A stretch of DNA of 64,000 nucleotides, from assembly GCA_037367405.1 (NCBI GenBank), contig JAZKJV010009616.1:310001-374000 (forward strand), given 5' to 3'. Origin of the DNA: Ottelia alismoides (Eukaryota > Streptophyta > Magnoliopsida > Alismatales > Hydrocharitaceae). A program made the translations under genes and the position numbers. This document shows, piece by piece, positions 21,696-34,731 of the stretch. Every line of letters starts with the position of its first letter. The stretch's first letter is position 1. Below the pieces are notes generated by a model that was given only the letters and a program-made list of their open reading frames with translations, searched no databases and had not been told where the DNA came from.

Positions 21696-24600
21696 TCAAG
21701 ATTCCTGTACAAAATAGATCACTTCAGTACGGACCAGATGATCAGTAGTTTCTACGAAGTGCTTCAGCATCTGCCCGTTAACCACGAACGGTTCTGCACC
21801 AGGTGACACATCTGATATCGCAATACTGCCATTGTCGTGCACCGTTTTGACTATGTACGGTCCTTCCCATTTGCTTTTCAATTTGCCGGGAAAAATTCTC
21901 AACCTTGCATTGAACAGCCAGACTTTCTGCCCAAGGACAAAGTTCTTGTGCCGAATATGTCTGTCATGCCATTTCTTTACTTTGTCCTTATATATAAGTG
22001 TGTTCTCGTATGCTTGATTTCGAATTTCTACCAGCTCATTCAGATCTATCTTTCTCTTGGCTCCTGCTTTCTGCGTATCCATCAGTATCTCTCGGATTGC
22101 CCACTCAGATTTGTGCATGATCTCTACGGGCAAGTGGCACGACTTTCCATAAACTAGTCTGAATGATGAAGTGCCTAAGGGAGTCTGTATGCAGTAGGAT
22201 ATGCCCAAAGAACTTGGTCTAGAAGAAGTGACCAGTTCTTCCTATCCGGTCGTACTAGTTTCTGGAGAATTGATTTCACCTCCCTATTCGATACTTCAGC
22301 CATGCCATTCGTCTGCGGGTGGTAAGGAGAAGCTACTCTATGATCGATGCTGTACTGTTTCACTGGCTTCTTCACCTCTTTATTAATGAAATGGCTACCC
22401 CCGTCAGAGATAAGAATACGAGGGATCCCGAACCGCGAAATGATGTGTTCCCTTAGGAACTTGCAAATGGTCTTGCTGTCTGCGGTTCGTGTGGGTACAG
22501 CCTCCACCCATCTGCTAACATAATCTACAGCGAGAAGGATGTACTCAAAGCCGCTGCTAGAAGGGAACGGTCCCATAAAATCTATGCCCCATGCGTCAAA
22601 GATCTCGCAGATAATGACGGGTCGCATCGGCATTGCATCTCTGGCACTGACTGTCCCAACAGCTCTCTGACAATCTGGACAACTCTTCACGAATGTGCAA
22701 GCATCTCTGGTAAGAGTCGGCCACCATAATCCGCTTTGTAGTACCTTCTGTGCTGTCCTCTTCCCTGAATGATGTCCTCCTGATTCTAGAGAATGACACA
22801 AAGTGAGGACACTATTATATTCCTTCTGAGGAATACATCGCCTGTAAACACAATCCGGTCCTTCGCGAAAAAGAATCATATCCTCCCAATGGTAGTATCG
22901 TAACTCGGAAACGAGTTTCTCAACTCTGTTCTTCGGCCAACCCTGAGGACTTTTCTGTGTGACCAGAAAGTTCACTATGTCTGCATACCACGGAAGTTCT
23001 GTAACCGCAAAGATGCTTTCATCAGGAAATCTCTCTGCGATCTCTTGCGTGTACTCATTTTAAGGATGATCTAATTGCAATCGAGAGAGGTGATCAGCTA
23101 CCACATTCTTTACTCCAGGTTTATCCTTGATATCCAAATCGAATTCCTGAAGTAAGAGAATCCATCTAAGAAGGCGTGCCTTGGCATCCTTCTTTTCCAT
23201 TAAAAATCTGATAGCTGAATGATCAGTGTAAACTGTAATTTTTGAGCCAAGCAGATACGATCGAAACTTGTCTAGTGCAAACACTACTGCCAACATCTCC
23301 TTTTCTGTCACTGTGTAGTTTCTCTGAGCATCATCTAAGGTCTTGCTGGCATAGTGAATAGCTATGGGAAGTCCTTTCCTCCTCTGCCCTAATACAGCCC
23401 CGACCGCAAAATCTGATGCATCTGTCATGATCTCGAAGGGTAGAGACCAATCAGGCGGCTGTAGGACAGGAGCACTGATTATCTTTTCTTTCAATGTGAG
23501 GAAGGCGTGAAGACATTTGTCATTTAAAACGAACTCGATGTCTTTGCCTAACAATTCAGTTAACGTTCGGGCAATCTTGGAGAAGTCTTGAATAAACCGT
23601 CGATAAAAGCCGGCGTGCCCCAGAAATGACCGTAACTGTTTGATGTTGGATGGTGGCTCGAGTTTCTTGATGACGTCCACCTTGGTAGGGTCAACCTCAA
23701 TGCCTCGTTGGGAGATGACGTGCCCCAACACGATCCCGTGAGTAACCATAAAATGGCTCTTTTCCCAGGACAGAACGAGATCTACCTCACAACACTTTTT
23801 CAGAACCTGGTCTAGGTGCGCTAAACAATCATCAAAGGACTCACCATAGACCGAAAAATCATCCATAAAGACCTCTAGAAAATCATCGACCATGTCCGCA
23901 AAAATAGCAAGCATGCACCTCTGGAAGGTCGCGGGAGCATTGCACAATCCAAAGGGCATCCGTCTAAAAGCATACGTGCCAAACGGACAAGTGAAGGTGA
24001 TTTTCTCCTGGTCTTCAGGAGCAATTGATACCTGGTTGTATCCGGAGTAACCGTCAAGGAAACAGAAGTACCCCTTCCCTGCCAACCGTTCTATGACCTG
24101 GTCTATGAAAGGCAAAGGGAAGTGGTCCTTCTTCATCGCGATGTTCAGCTTTCTGTAATCAACACATACTCGCCACGACGTGGTTACTCTCTTTGGAATC
24201 TCCTCTCCACTCTCGTTTTTCACCATCTGAATTCCCGACTTTTCGGGACAACATGTAATGGGCTAACCCATTCGGAGTTGGAGATGGGATAAATGAACCC
24301 TGCGTCGCACCATTTCGTGATCTCTTTCTTGACAACTTCTCGTAAAACCGGATTCAGCCTACGCTGAAACTCTCTAGAGGGTGTGCTGTCATGATCGAGA
24401 TAGATATGATGTGAACACAAAGCAGGATTAATCCCGCGGAGATCGGATACAGTCCACCCAATAGCCTTGCGGTTTCTTTATAGAATCTCCATCAGACGAG
24501 ATTCTTGATCATCGGTCAAAGTTGAGTTGATAATGACCGGAAACTGTTGATGTGGACCCGCAAGGAAAGCATATTTTATGTTTGGTGGCAAAGTCTTAAG

Positions 24601-25440
24601 TTCTGGCAAGGTAGTATCTGGATCTGCTGAAACATCATCTGTAGTTGTATGAGGATCTGTATCGGTAGGTGATGTGTCTGCATTCTGATTATCCACCATC
24701 TCTATGTGCTCTAGATTCGGACTACAGAAAATGTTCAAGACATCATCCGACTCCTCGGAATGATCAGAAGAGAATAAGTCAGCTAAATAGAATTCTGATT
24801 CATCTGAGACGGAGGAATTGTGTAGAATTTCTGAATCTGAAAGATCTGCATTGATTTCATCAGAAGTCTGATCCCTTTGTTCATCATCATCTAAGATGAA
24901 ATATAAGGTCCCATCGGAAGAATTACCCCCTGAAGTCCCGGACCCGTCCTCTGTCAAACACTCTTGGGTCTCTACCTGATATCTTTCGAGGTCGTCAAGA
25001 AGGACCTCATCCATGTAATCACAGGAGGCTAAAGAACTCAGAAAATCTGAAGATGCATCACTGGAAGTGTTTGATTCTCTCGCCATCTCTATATGTACCT
25101 TTTCGCCCTCGGCGCGAAAAGATACCTTCCCTGTATCATAATCGAAGAGATCCTTTGCGGTCTCTAGAAAAGGCCTCCCGAGAATGATCGGGGTAAGATG
25201 TAACTGTGTAGGGCAATTCATATCTAAGACGGTAAAGTCTACTGGAAATTGCAAACCCTGCACAGTTACGATAACGTTCCTAAGTATACCCTTAGGTCTC
25301 TTTACGGATCTATCAGCAAACTGAAGGATCGCTCGGGATTTGTAAAGAGGACCTAACTCGAGCTTCTCGAGTAAGGAAGCGGGTATCAGATTGATCGAGG
25401 AACCGTTATCTAATAGAGTGCGATCGAATTCGGTTTTTGC
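21696..25440 (-). pseudogene. pol: Ty3/gypsy pol: protease, reverse transcriptase, RNase H, integrase (frameshifted)
   Basis: Domains in order on the minus strand. Protease, 25440 to about 25120: active-site phrase LLDNGSSINLIP, where the family usually has D-S/T/D-G-S; flap-side phrases ADRSVKRPKG and ILGRPFL follow. Then an acidic Ser/Asp linker (about 24480-25090). RT, about 24420-23500: frameshift near 24220, catalytic phrase FMDDFSVYG. RNase H, about 23480-23060: [31 protein letters not shown] and VADHLSRL carry the expected acidic residues and histidine. Integrase, 22830 to 21900: H-H-C-C zinc finger ending CPDCQR, then core residues in GIDFMGPF, ISDGGSHF and MAEVSNREVK, and a second frameshift near 22190 before the C-terminal part. 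A stop lies near 23060. Gag is absent. The copy encodes most catalytic residues but could not make one continuous polyprotein. Confidence 0.9.
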
Positions 25441-25516
25441 GATCTCGCATCTAACATAATGTGCACCTTAGTCTTTCTTCTTCTTCGGAAGCTTATTCTG
25501 TATCGCACAGGATGTA

Positions 25517-25534
25517 TCCCCGGTAACGGCGCCA
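25517..25534 (-). other. Primer-binding site, tRNA-Asp type
   Basis: On the minus strand TGGCGCCGTTACCGGGGA, three bases from the 5' LTR. It differs by one base from the tRNA-Asp-type site known in Athila-like elements. The first ATG overlapping it opens only a short frame that stops at about 25410. Confidence 0.85.
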
Positions 25535-27253
25535 TTTTGATGAGGTCTAAAAATCGAGTTTCGCGGCTTTCACTTTTTATTGATTGAAGAAAGTAAGTTG
25601 TCGGTTGTAGCAGAAAGCCGCAAAACAAATTTCAATCCTTAAAACCTATCAAACAAATACAGTTTTCTTATCGGAAAATCGTTCACTAATATTTAACCAG
25701 GCAAGTGTTCTTGGGTCGAACTCAAGGAGGCAGAATAAATTCCCTAGATTTTCCGATTCGTAATCTTATTTGAATTCTTCTCTAAGTCAAAACGCTTCAT
25801 TTTATTGAGTTTTATTTTTGTTAATTTTATTCTTTTCAAATTTTTATTTAATTTTCAAAGAGGGATATTTTTTCAAAAGACTTACTTATTATATAGTAGG
25901 TGAATAATATCTAGGTGATACTATATAGTAGGGTGAACGAGGTTCGAGCCACGTACTCGAACTACATAAGAAAACAAACCAAAACGAAGCGGCTTTCGAT
26001 AAAATCAAAACACGTCAAAAACTCGTCAAAAAGCTGTGAAAATTTTATACTAAGTAGCTGGGGTAGTTGTGTAACTACCCTCAAGAAATCGTCTAAATCC
26101 GAGGTCACAAGAACAAGAAACAGCCCCTACAGCCCAGGGGCATAAGCGCAAGAAAACTTATTAAAAATTTTGCAAATTAGTCCTGGAGGACTGTTATGAA
26201 AGAAAAATACAAGAAACTTTACATTTAGGTCCCTGTGGAGGGACCTAAATGCAATTATGCAAAAGTATGGAGGCGGAATGAAGTTTCTGGAAGTCGGCTG
26301 GGCTTAATATGTAAATTTTCCACCGGTTCGCTTTTGACGGCCGAGATTAGAACTGAAGTGCGTGATCGGGCGCTCCTCTGTTAGCCACGTGTCGCAAGCC
26401 TGTACTCCTCTTGTTCTTGGAGTTGTTGGGCAGCTGACGGCGACACCTTCTTCCACGATTTATTCCAGTCGGCCGACGAAGGTCCTGACGCTCCGGCGGG
26501 GCCAAAGGGGTGGCTCCTCCACCCCTCGAGCTCACCCGCGGTAGAGTGGCGGCTGAGGGTGCTCCGGTCGGCGGTGGCGTCTCGATGAAGATGGAGGCTC
26601 AGTCCTTCTGGAGCTTTAGCTGTGCTGGGGTCCGACTTTGGAGAAGACGATCGGCGTTGAACGAAGGCTCCAAGTTCGATGCAAATGCCTCGCGTTAGTC
26701 CTGGATCTGCAATGAATACACGGATATGCTCGATTCGTGTAGAATCGGCCAACAAATGAAAGATTTCAAGTCCCAAAAACGATGAAAAATATTAAATTTC
26801 CAGCCAAACTTCAGAAATGCGAAGAAAACGATGGTTTGATGATTGATTTGAAACGAAATTGAAAGCGAATCGAGAGGGATTTTGACTATGCGTTAAAGAT
26901 GGATGATTAAGCTTTCTAAATGTGTGATTAGCCATGCTAATCGTGGTTCGCGGATCGAGAAACAAAATCGCAAAAAAATGAAGGAAAAGGTCTAGGGCAT
27001 CCAGGTGTATTACCTGGAAAACTTGCTCGACGGTCGACCTTCGAGCCGGAGCTGGACGCGCGATGGCGGCGATGCAAGGCCAAGCTTGGCCTTGGAACCT
27101 CCTCCGTTGACTCATCTTCCTCGCGGGCTACGCCTTGGTGCTGCCACCACCGTGGTTTGGCCGGAATATGGCTAGGAAGTTAGGGGGTCGGTAGTCTGGA
27201 GCTGGAGCTTCATGCAGTTGGGAAAAGTTAGTTGTAATGGCGGACCTTGGAGC

Positions 27254-27263
27254 TTATTTATAG
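27254..27263 (-). promoter_or_regulatory. Probable LTR TATA box
   Basis: Minus-strand CTATAAATAA, same context as 18171-18180. As this is the 5' LTR, it would start the genomic RNA of the element. Confidence 0.5.
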
Positions 27264-27433
27264 GAGAAATGGCGTGGGCTCCAAGTAAAGATGAAGGGTG
27301 GCGATGGAGAAGGTAGTTGGGGGAGGAAGATGGACGGGTTAGATCGGCTGGAATGTTCTGGATGGCTGCGGGAAAAATAGGCGAAGTTGGCCGGTCGAAC
27401 AGAATCCGACACAACCTCTTCTTGAAGAAGATG

Positions 27434-27465
27434 AACCAGGTGCTGACACGTGTCAGCACCTGGTT
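27434..27465. promoter_or_regulatory. 32 bp G-box palindrome, 5' LTR copy
   Basis: Sequence identical to 18351-18382 although the two LTRs differ elsewhere. Confidence 0.65.
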
Positions 27466-28662
27466 GGCCCAGAAGCGAAAATAACTTATAAAATATATAT
27501 AAAATAGTAAATTACATTATTTTAAATAGGTATAAATACAAGAAGTGTTAATAAATTAATTTTCTAATTTATGGTTTAAATACTTTTAATAAATAATAAA
27601 TGTTATTTTAAATATAAATATTATATTAATAAATAGGTATTAATACTTAGGTTTTAGATTTTTAATTTAATAAATAATTAAGTAAAAATTAATTTTATAT
27701 TTTCTTAATTATTAGGGTATTAAATAAGACTTGTACGAATTTTTATAGATTTTTATAAATTAATTTATATAATTTAATAAATAGAGTTAGTATCTATATA
27801 TGTCATTTATACCTATATTTTGAGGTTTTTGATTTTATTAAAATAATAAATAGTCTCCAAAAATTATGAAATAATTTATGGTGAAAGCACAAGATCATGA
27901 AATAATTTAAAAATTATAAAATTAAGAAAATGATAAATAATGTGTGTTACATAAAATAAATAGCCCAGAAACCCTTTTGTCTTTTGGTCCCAAAATCGAC
28001 TTTTTGCAAACAGACTCCGAATTCGATGAAATCATTTATTAATTAGATAATATTATTTTATGAACTTTAAAGGTGAGTAGAGTGAAATTGGAGTTTGTAT
28101 GAGGAAGTTATGACGTTCGGAAGTTGAGATTTTGACAATTTGTAGGCTGGATTTCTTGGCAAATATACAGGGTAATATTTTTAACTTATTTTTATATTTT
28201 TATGTACATTTTTAGAAATAATTAGGAGAAAGATTTGGTGAAAAATTTGTTAATATGAAATAATTAAAATTCTTTAAAGTTTTGTATTTCTTTTATAAAT
28301 AGTGAAAGGTGTATATACATGTGTTAGATTATTTTTATTTGGTTTTCTTTCCTTATCTCCCCCTACTTATTGGTTTGTCGACCAATCCATGCTGACTTGG
28401 TCTCGGGGGTTAGGCTATAAATATATCTTACAGCTATATTTATAGTTTAAGTCATATTGTATATATATACATATATTCAATCTGCCTTTTTCTTTCTTTT
28501 TCTGGTTCTTTATTTATTTACATGATTTTAGTGGTTAAAAGTGAATATTTACACATGAATGGTATTTTGTTAAAATATGAGAATTAGTGGGTATTTGCAT
28601 GTATTTGTTAAGGGTTTTAAGACAAAATGCGACAGAAAAGTTAATGAATCATGGATTCATCA

Positions 28663-29794
28663 GGGAGTAATGGAGATAGAACGAGGGGTGGCACACGAGG
28701 ATGGAGGAAGAAACAGTTACACGGGGCGGCCGTTAGGAGAGGAAGAGCATGGCTGAGGTGCCTTCGAAAATAGGAAGGGGGTGAAGGGGTTACGATGGGT
28801 AACGGTTGGGCTGGAGAAGGACGATGAGCAGGAGCCATTGGATCTTTCGATCCAACGGTTCGGATGAAGGCGCTTTATGTGTGGTGGAGATATGATGAGG
28901 GACCTGATCGTACGGTCATGATCATGGCTGGGGCAAATGGTTCAGATGGAACTTAGGGTCCCGTCCAATGGCCGAAGAAGTGTGAGTGACATGGAAAGCG
29001 GGGAGCCGCTAGATGGAATGTCATCTGACAGAGGAGGTGCAAGCGATGATAGGCGGTTGGGATTTGATCTTATGATCAAATCGGATGGCTGGGAGTGGAA
29101 GCTCGAAGGACCGCTGAGATGGAAGGCAAGGCTCGATCCAAAGGTGATGGAGGTGAGGCATCTTGGTGCAAGAGGAGACATAGGATGGAATAAAGATCTT
29201 GTGGCTGAGGATGAGGCACGAAGGTGTAGCTGTGATCGCATCTGGAGGATGATCGGGCGGCTGAGGGATGAAGCAGAAATCAATGGTGAAGATGGAGGTA
29301 GGAATGAGAAGATCCAATGGCCCAGGATGGAGCCGGGTGGCAGAAGGAGAAGACATCCACCACGTGGCTGCACCAAAAAATTCAAAAATGTTAAAAACAA
29401 AGAAAAATACAAAAGAAACATTTAGTTGTGGAATTAGGAAAAAGTAAAAACATGAAAATTGTAGATCTCGATGAGATCTACAAGTTTCAAGTTGGATAAA
29501 AAGCCAAAAAGGGTCATTTGTACAAAAAGCATTTCTTGGGGGTATTTTTAAGGGGTTAAAAATACAGATTTTTGGGTTTTGAGTTGTTTAAGTTATAGAC
29601 AATTGTTTAACCTAATTTTTAGGGGTTTTTGATGAGAAAATAATTGCAAATAATAGTAATTAAATACAATTAATTATAGCTTAAGTATGTACAATTTAAT
29701 ACACTATAATTATGAGGAATTATTAGCGTATTTTATTGGATTAATTAAGCCAGGGGTTTAATTAGTGGATTTTAGCATGATGAATATGAGATTC
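28663..29794 (-). mobile_element. Split LTR relic, segment 3 of 3 (5' end of that LTR)
   Basis: Begins with the second copy of the GGGAG target duplication, so it continues segment 2. On the minus strand it starts at 29794 with TGATGAATCTC...GATTCATCA-like wording as in the intact LTRs. It carries a 'gtagatctcatcgagatct' phrase near 29460-29480 matching about 4057 in the 5' LTR, then a GC-rich core with a CCACGTGG site near 29360. The 162-codon + frame at 28937-29425 lies in this LTR core and shows no domain; it is not called. Confidence 0.6.
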
Positions 29795-32114
29795 ATCATA
29801 GGGCTCTAATCAGATATGGCTCTTCATCTAACAGTTGTCACTCAAGATTATCCAACGGTAGCTTATTCACCTGATGCTCGAGCTTGATGAGACGACTAGG
29901 AGAACCCCTTGAAGAACAAGGAAGAACTGGAGGACTTAGCCGCTTCGATCGGCTATATCTTACTTCTCCAGCCACCTGGGAGGCTTGTAGGGGGCTCAAA
30001 ATGGAGTTGGGGCTCCTTCGCTCATGTTGATTTCTTCAAAATGGTCCAGGACCCATCGATGGGGTCCTGAAAGCTTGAGGAAGAATGGCATCTGGAGAGC
30101 CTCTTCTGGATAAAATCTGACCCACATTGGGTCTTTAAGCTTTCGGGCATGCAGGGTTGGCTTCGTGTAAGAAAAATAGAGGGTCTGGTGGCTTCTTTGG
30201 TCAACATCGAGGTGAAATGAAGTGTGGCGAAGCATTTCCGACGAACGATAGAGAAGGAGTGTGTTTCTCCCAGATATTTGCAAAATCTGGGGTGGAAATG
30301 AGTCGAGGCGACAGAAGATGGTGAGGGAAAGATGTGGAAGGTCAGTCGAGGTGGAGCACAGGTAAATCATGGTGAACAGAGGTTGGAGCTCAGAGCTCTA
30401 GTGAACTTTGATTTTTGAATTTCATAAAATAAAAGATGCAGTTAAATGGCAAAAAATGCATGCCTACACTATTACCACCCCTAGGAATTAAAAAGAACAA
30501 GAAAAGAGCAGCTCATACCTGAGTATCATGAAGCTGAAGGCGTCGCGACGGAGCAACTTCGGCAAGCCCTAGATCTCATTCCTCCACCTTATATTTTGCA
30601 CCTAATCTTCAGGAGATGATCCCTCTATCACTAGGATGCTCTAGATGTGAAGAACATGGGATAGATGGGCAAAAAATAATCAAAATTCAAAAATATAAGA
30701 GAAGGAGCTTAAATAAGAGGGCCACTTTGACTATGGTCTACGCTCGAATGTTCCCTCGATCGAGGAATATACGAGCGTGAAAAAGCATGGATCAAGGATT
30801 GGATCTCAAGAAGGAATCAATATCAAAAATTGCAAGTATTAGGGGAAACAAATTGGAGAAGAAGAGGTCTCAACGCTCTGACACACCTAAGCCTATGCGT
30901 AGGTACAATTGACTGGTGGGTCAACCAAGACACGTACCTGATTGGTCCACGTCATGCACTATAGGACAAAATAGAGATGAAAATAGAAATAAAATGAAAA
31001 TAAAAAAGCAAATGATTTTTTTTAATTTTTTCTCAAAACATGAAAGTTGTTTCTTATTTTATGCACTATTTTAGGTGATTTTTATTTATTTTTATAGACC
31101 TATTTATTATATATTAATTTTTACAAGTATACATATAGGTATAATTACATATATATGATGTATTTGATTTTTATTTGTATTTTATATTTTATTATTTTAT
31201 ATACATATTTTATGTATTTATAATATATTTGAATATGTATTTACATATTTTTTTATTTTTCTGAATTTATTTGTTCACATAAATAATTAGGTACATGTAG
31301 TATATAAGTATAGTTTACCTATATATTTTGATTATTTATTTTAATGAATTTTTAGTGATTTTATTCTAATTTTATTATTGAAATATATTTTGTATAATAT
31401 TTACAAATATATAAAAATATAAAGAAGATAAACATATAAAGAATGCATATAATCAATATCATATACAAGTATATTACACAATGAGGGTCCAAAAGCTGTC
31501 TTTTGTATCTTAACTCTAAATTAGGTGAAACCACCTTTATTAAATAAATAATTTACTTTTATGGATAATAAAGGTGAGTTTGGTCAATGTTGAGTCTGTA
31601 TGGAGAAGACACAGGTCTGAAAATTTTTCTTTGTATTTTTTTATTATGCATGTCCCGGATACATTGTGCATTAATTTGGATGGAATGAATTTTGTATTTT
31701 TCTTTGTGTTTTTATGTACAATATTCATGTTGAGGGTTTATTGATTTGAGGTGTAAAAATAAGAAAATAAAATAGATCCTAAAATGTAATTGTTGATGAA
31801 AAAGAATTAGGGTTTCATGTGTGTTTTATATACAACCGTTTTGCCCTATCTCCATGTACTCTATTTCTTATCGACCAAGTCATCATAATGACCAGATCTC
31901 AGGGTCTAGGGTCACTCCGTGTATTTGACACTTCATTCTTTTTCTTTTCTTTCCTTTATTCCTTTATTTTAGTCTTAAATACAATATTTTATACATTATT
32001 ATACATGTCAATTAATAAGTGTTATTTTGTACAAATTAATAGTATATACCTGCATTTAGCTAGGGATTTAAGGTCAAAATGAAAGAATAAAGGTGATGAA
32101 ATGGAGACTCGTCA
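29795..32114 (-). mobile_element. Diverged LTR relic of the same group (minus strand)
   Basis: Right end GGAGACTCGTCA at 32114 and preceding sequence match the 5' end of the LTR at 28662. The order of landmarks is the same: 'ttaaggtcaaaatg' near the end, a 'ccctatctcc...tcgaccaa' stretch at about 31845-31880 matching 28350-28385, and an 'aaaggtgagt' stretch at 31568 matching 28070. A GC-richer core lies at 29800-30960. No internal region is attached, so it is a solo LTR or a fragment. The left boundary is approximate. Confidence 0.6.
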
Positions 32115-33876
32115 GGTTTTTATTGTCACACACTCATGCCTTTTCAAAACTACTCCACTAGGTCAAATTTATTAAGATATTCCCATCATCATTTGCCAAA
32201 TCTATAGATAATCCCTTGTTCAAAATTTTAATTTAATATTCAACCTTTACAATTTGTCCACTCATCTGTTTCCTCCATATTTTGTAAAGTTTTATCCAAA
32301 TATTGACAAATTGATCATTTTAAAGCTCATAAAATCTTCTTTCTTTTGAGCTTTGGTACACATGACTCTAATGCAGAATCGATTAAAATTAATTTTCTAT
32401 TGAAACCTATGTTTTATGCTTGATGATTCATTATCAATTCAAGGTTTTTTGAAAAAATCATGCAAAATATGAATTTTATATACAAATTATACAAGGAATT
32501 TTCGGACACATGTCGCATGCTATTCCCTCATTTTTTATGCCTTGTATAAATTAATGAGTGACTTTCTTGCTTGATTTTTCTGTGGTAAATCATGAGATAT
32601 TTCCAGAAATCGAAAATACCCTTAAATTCCCCAAAGATTTGTTTATCATATATGATTTATTGAGGATTTTACTATGTGATTTGCTTGGAATAGAGAAAAC
32701 TCCGAATCTAGGATTTCTGTATTTTCAATTTTAATTTACTAATTTTAGTTATAAAAATAATAAAAACATTTACAGTATCTTGCATTCATCTTGTATTGCA
32801 TATCTATTATCTATACTACATGACATGGATTCTGAGCCTAATTTTTTTTAGGATTTGAGATGTCATGCTTGTGTATATAATGAAGGGAAATTTGATCAAA
32901 ACAAATGAATTAAAACATAGGAAAATGGAGGTGTATTTAATAGAAATGAAGACTGGAGACATAGATTCAAAAATAAAACAGAGGAAAAATCAGAGATTGG
33001 ATCGAGACGAAGCCAAAACAAAATGTGAAAAAATCTACCAAATCAAATCAAACTAACCTGAAACTCGATTAATGGATGAATACAAAGAATATGAAAAAAT
33101 TACTAAAAAATCCTCCACGCGCAACCATCTCATGTCGCTCCATGCACCGTTGTCATTGTCGCCACACACCACAACCACCATCGTCACACACCACCATCGT
33201 CTCCACACACAGCCATCGCCTCTCATCCATTGATGCATTTTGAATGATTAATTTGGTAGTTATTTGAGAAAAATAATGATTACGCCTGAAACAAGAGATT
33301 CAAAATGAAAGAGAGGTAATAGATACTAAAAAAGACAATCATATGCTGATAGGATGAGTGGTTTTGTCACATCCTAGTGATATTAATAAGAGGCACTGAT
33401 CTTTATCAGATGATCGAAATGAGGTGTCGCCTTGAGGTTGGAGAGCTTGCACCAAGGTGCATGTAATTTTACATGCACCGATACCACAATAGTTCAATTT
33501 TTTTGATTTTGAAATAAAATCATGTGGGATTTAGATAAGTATATATCACCACTAAAAAATCAACTTATTTCGAGGCTTCTAACCCATCCATCAAGACTGT
33601 AAAATTTTAACAATCTCATAATTGCTGAAATTGAGCCCTTCTAGATGAAAATATTAAGAATGTCTATTTTACACATATTCCGCTAATAATTTTAAGTAAA
33701 TCCCTCTAGGATTCATTTCAGAAAAAATCAAAAAAAATTGGACGTTTGTGTTGTCATAAGATCCCCAACCTCTCTCTCTATGTGTGTGTATGTGTGTGTG
33801 CAAGAGTCACTGAGTAATGAATTGTGTAAATTATGATCATGAGTTAAGGTGAGCATCAAAGAAAAAGAGAAGTGGC
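32115..33876. other. AT-rich DNA without recognisable genes
   Basis: No supported coding. A CA/CCA-rich patch lies at about 33120-33230 and a TG-rich run at about 33780-33800. Short frames have no domain. Confidence 0.5.
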
Positions 33877-33879
33877 TTA

Positions 33880-34245
33880 GGGTGTGTTTGGTTGGGGGGT
33901 TACCCCCCACTTTGGGTGGGTAACCTCCCAAAACCTCCACTTTTAACCCACTAATGGGGCACACTCCCTTTCCATCAAAAAATTTATATATTATACCATC
34001 ATATCATCTAAAAATCATAAAATACTCAACTTATACTCACTATTCCAAACTTCAATACAATCACATCACAACAACCACCCACTTTTTCAAATTTCAATAC
34101 AATCATATCATAATAACTACCAACTTTTTCAAATCCCAATACAATCACATCACACAAACCCTCCCAACCCTTAACCCATCAACCAAACACACAAACACAA
34201 AATCGGGTTATCCACCCCTGGATAACCCACGAACCAAACACACCC
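33880..34245. mobile_element. Tourist-like (PIF/Harbinger) MITE
   Basis: 366 bp element with termini GGGTGTGTTTGGTT and AACCAAACACACCC (inverted), flanked by TTA on both sides (33877-33879 and 34246-34248), the 3 bp target duplication typical of PIF/Harbinger. Sub-terminal stem sequences lie just inside both ends (GGGGGGTTACCCCCC on the left; GGTTATCC...GGATAACC on the right). The interior is repeats of 'caatacaatcacatcacaa' type. No transposase is encoded. Confidence 0.75.
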
Positions 34246-34248
34246 TTA

Positions 34249-34731
34249 AGGGTGGGGGTGGGTCATTGTTAATTTTTCAAATCTATCTTATTAGCACTTG
34301 CTTTCTTTATCATAGATCAAATATTAGCGGCATAATATATAATGGAACTTGTGTCGTGACAAAACAAAAAATATGAAGTAAGTCTTTTTATTTAGCAAGA
34401 AAGGCCTCCCTTTTCACTTCCTAACTAGTTCAAGGGCCTACAAGAGTTTCAGATGAGGTATGCTCTGACCTCTTTTGCAGACCTCGACAGGAGAGGAAGA
34501 AGATAATTCTTGGGGCCAACCTAAGAAATGTTATCCTTTTGATCGATGTTGACAAATCAAAGACATGTTCGTCAGACTTGGGAAAGAGAAAAAGGAAGAA
34601 GGGTTACAAGCTGACTTGATCTTCCAAGCAATTAACGAGCCTATACTGGGAACCCAGCCATTGATAAAAATAAGCATCCAAGCCACTAAGAGAACTCATA
34701 GGTGAAACTAGATCCACCTAGGTTTGTTCTA
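34249..34731. other. Short stretch without recognisable features
   Basis: About 480 bp between the MITE and a decayed LTR; no coding or repeat structure I can support. Confidence 0.4.

Larger units (their letters stand above)
16485..28662 (-). mobile_element. Complete large-LTR Athila/Tat-like Ty3/gypsy element, gag deleted
   Basis: Minus-strand element of 12.2 kb with LTRs 16485-19580 and 25538-28662 that differ only at a few percent of sites by eye, and a perfect 5 bp target duplication GGGAG (16480-16484 and 28663-28667). The primer site (25517-25534) lies next to the right LTR and the polypurine tract (19581-19617) next to the left LTR. The interior encodes protease, RT, RNase H and integrase in the order typical of Ty3/gypsy elements. 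The protease begins only about 100 bases from the primer site: no room remains for gag, so this copy cannot move by itself even apart from its frameshifts. Integrase C-terminal wording (KSCHLPVEIMHKSEWAI) is of the Athila/Tat type. No chromodomain or env-like frame is seen. Confidence 0.92.
25538..28662 (-). repeat. 5' LTR of the minus-strand element
   Basis: Near-identical copy of 16485-19580 with the same ends. Small indels distinguish the two, for example about 23 extra bases near 25661 and 8 extra near 26308. It holds the TATA box at 27254-27263 and the 32 bp palindrome at 27434-27465. Confidence 0.92.

Noticed and set aside
28937..29425. 162-codon + strand ORF with an antisense 159-codon ORF
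   Set aside because: Lies in the GC-rich core of a decayed LTR; both strands are open, indicating composition rather than coding.
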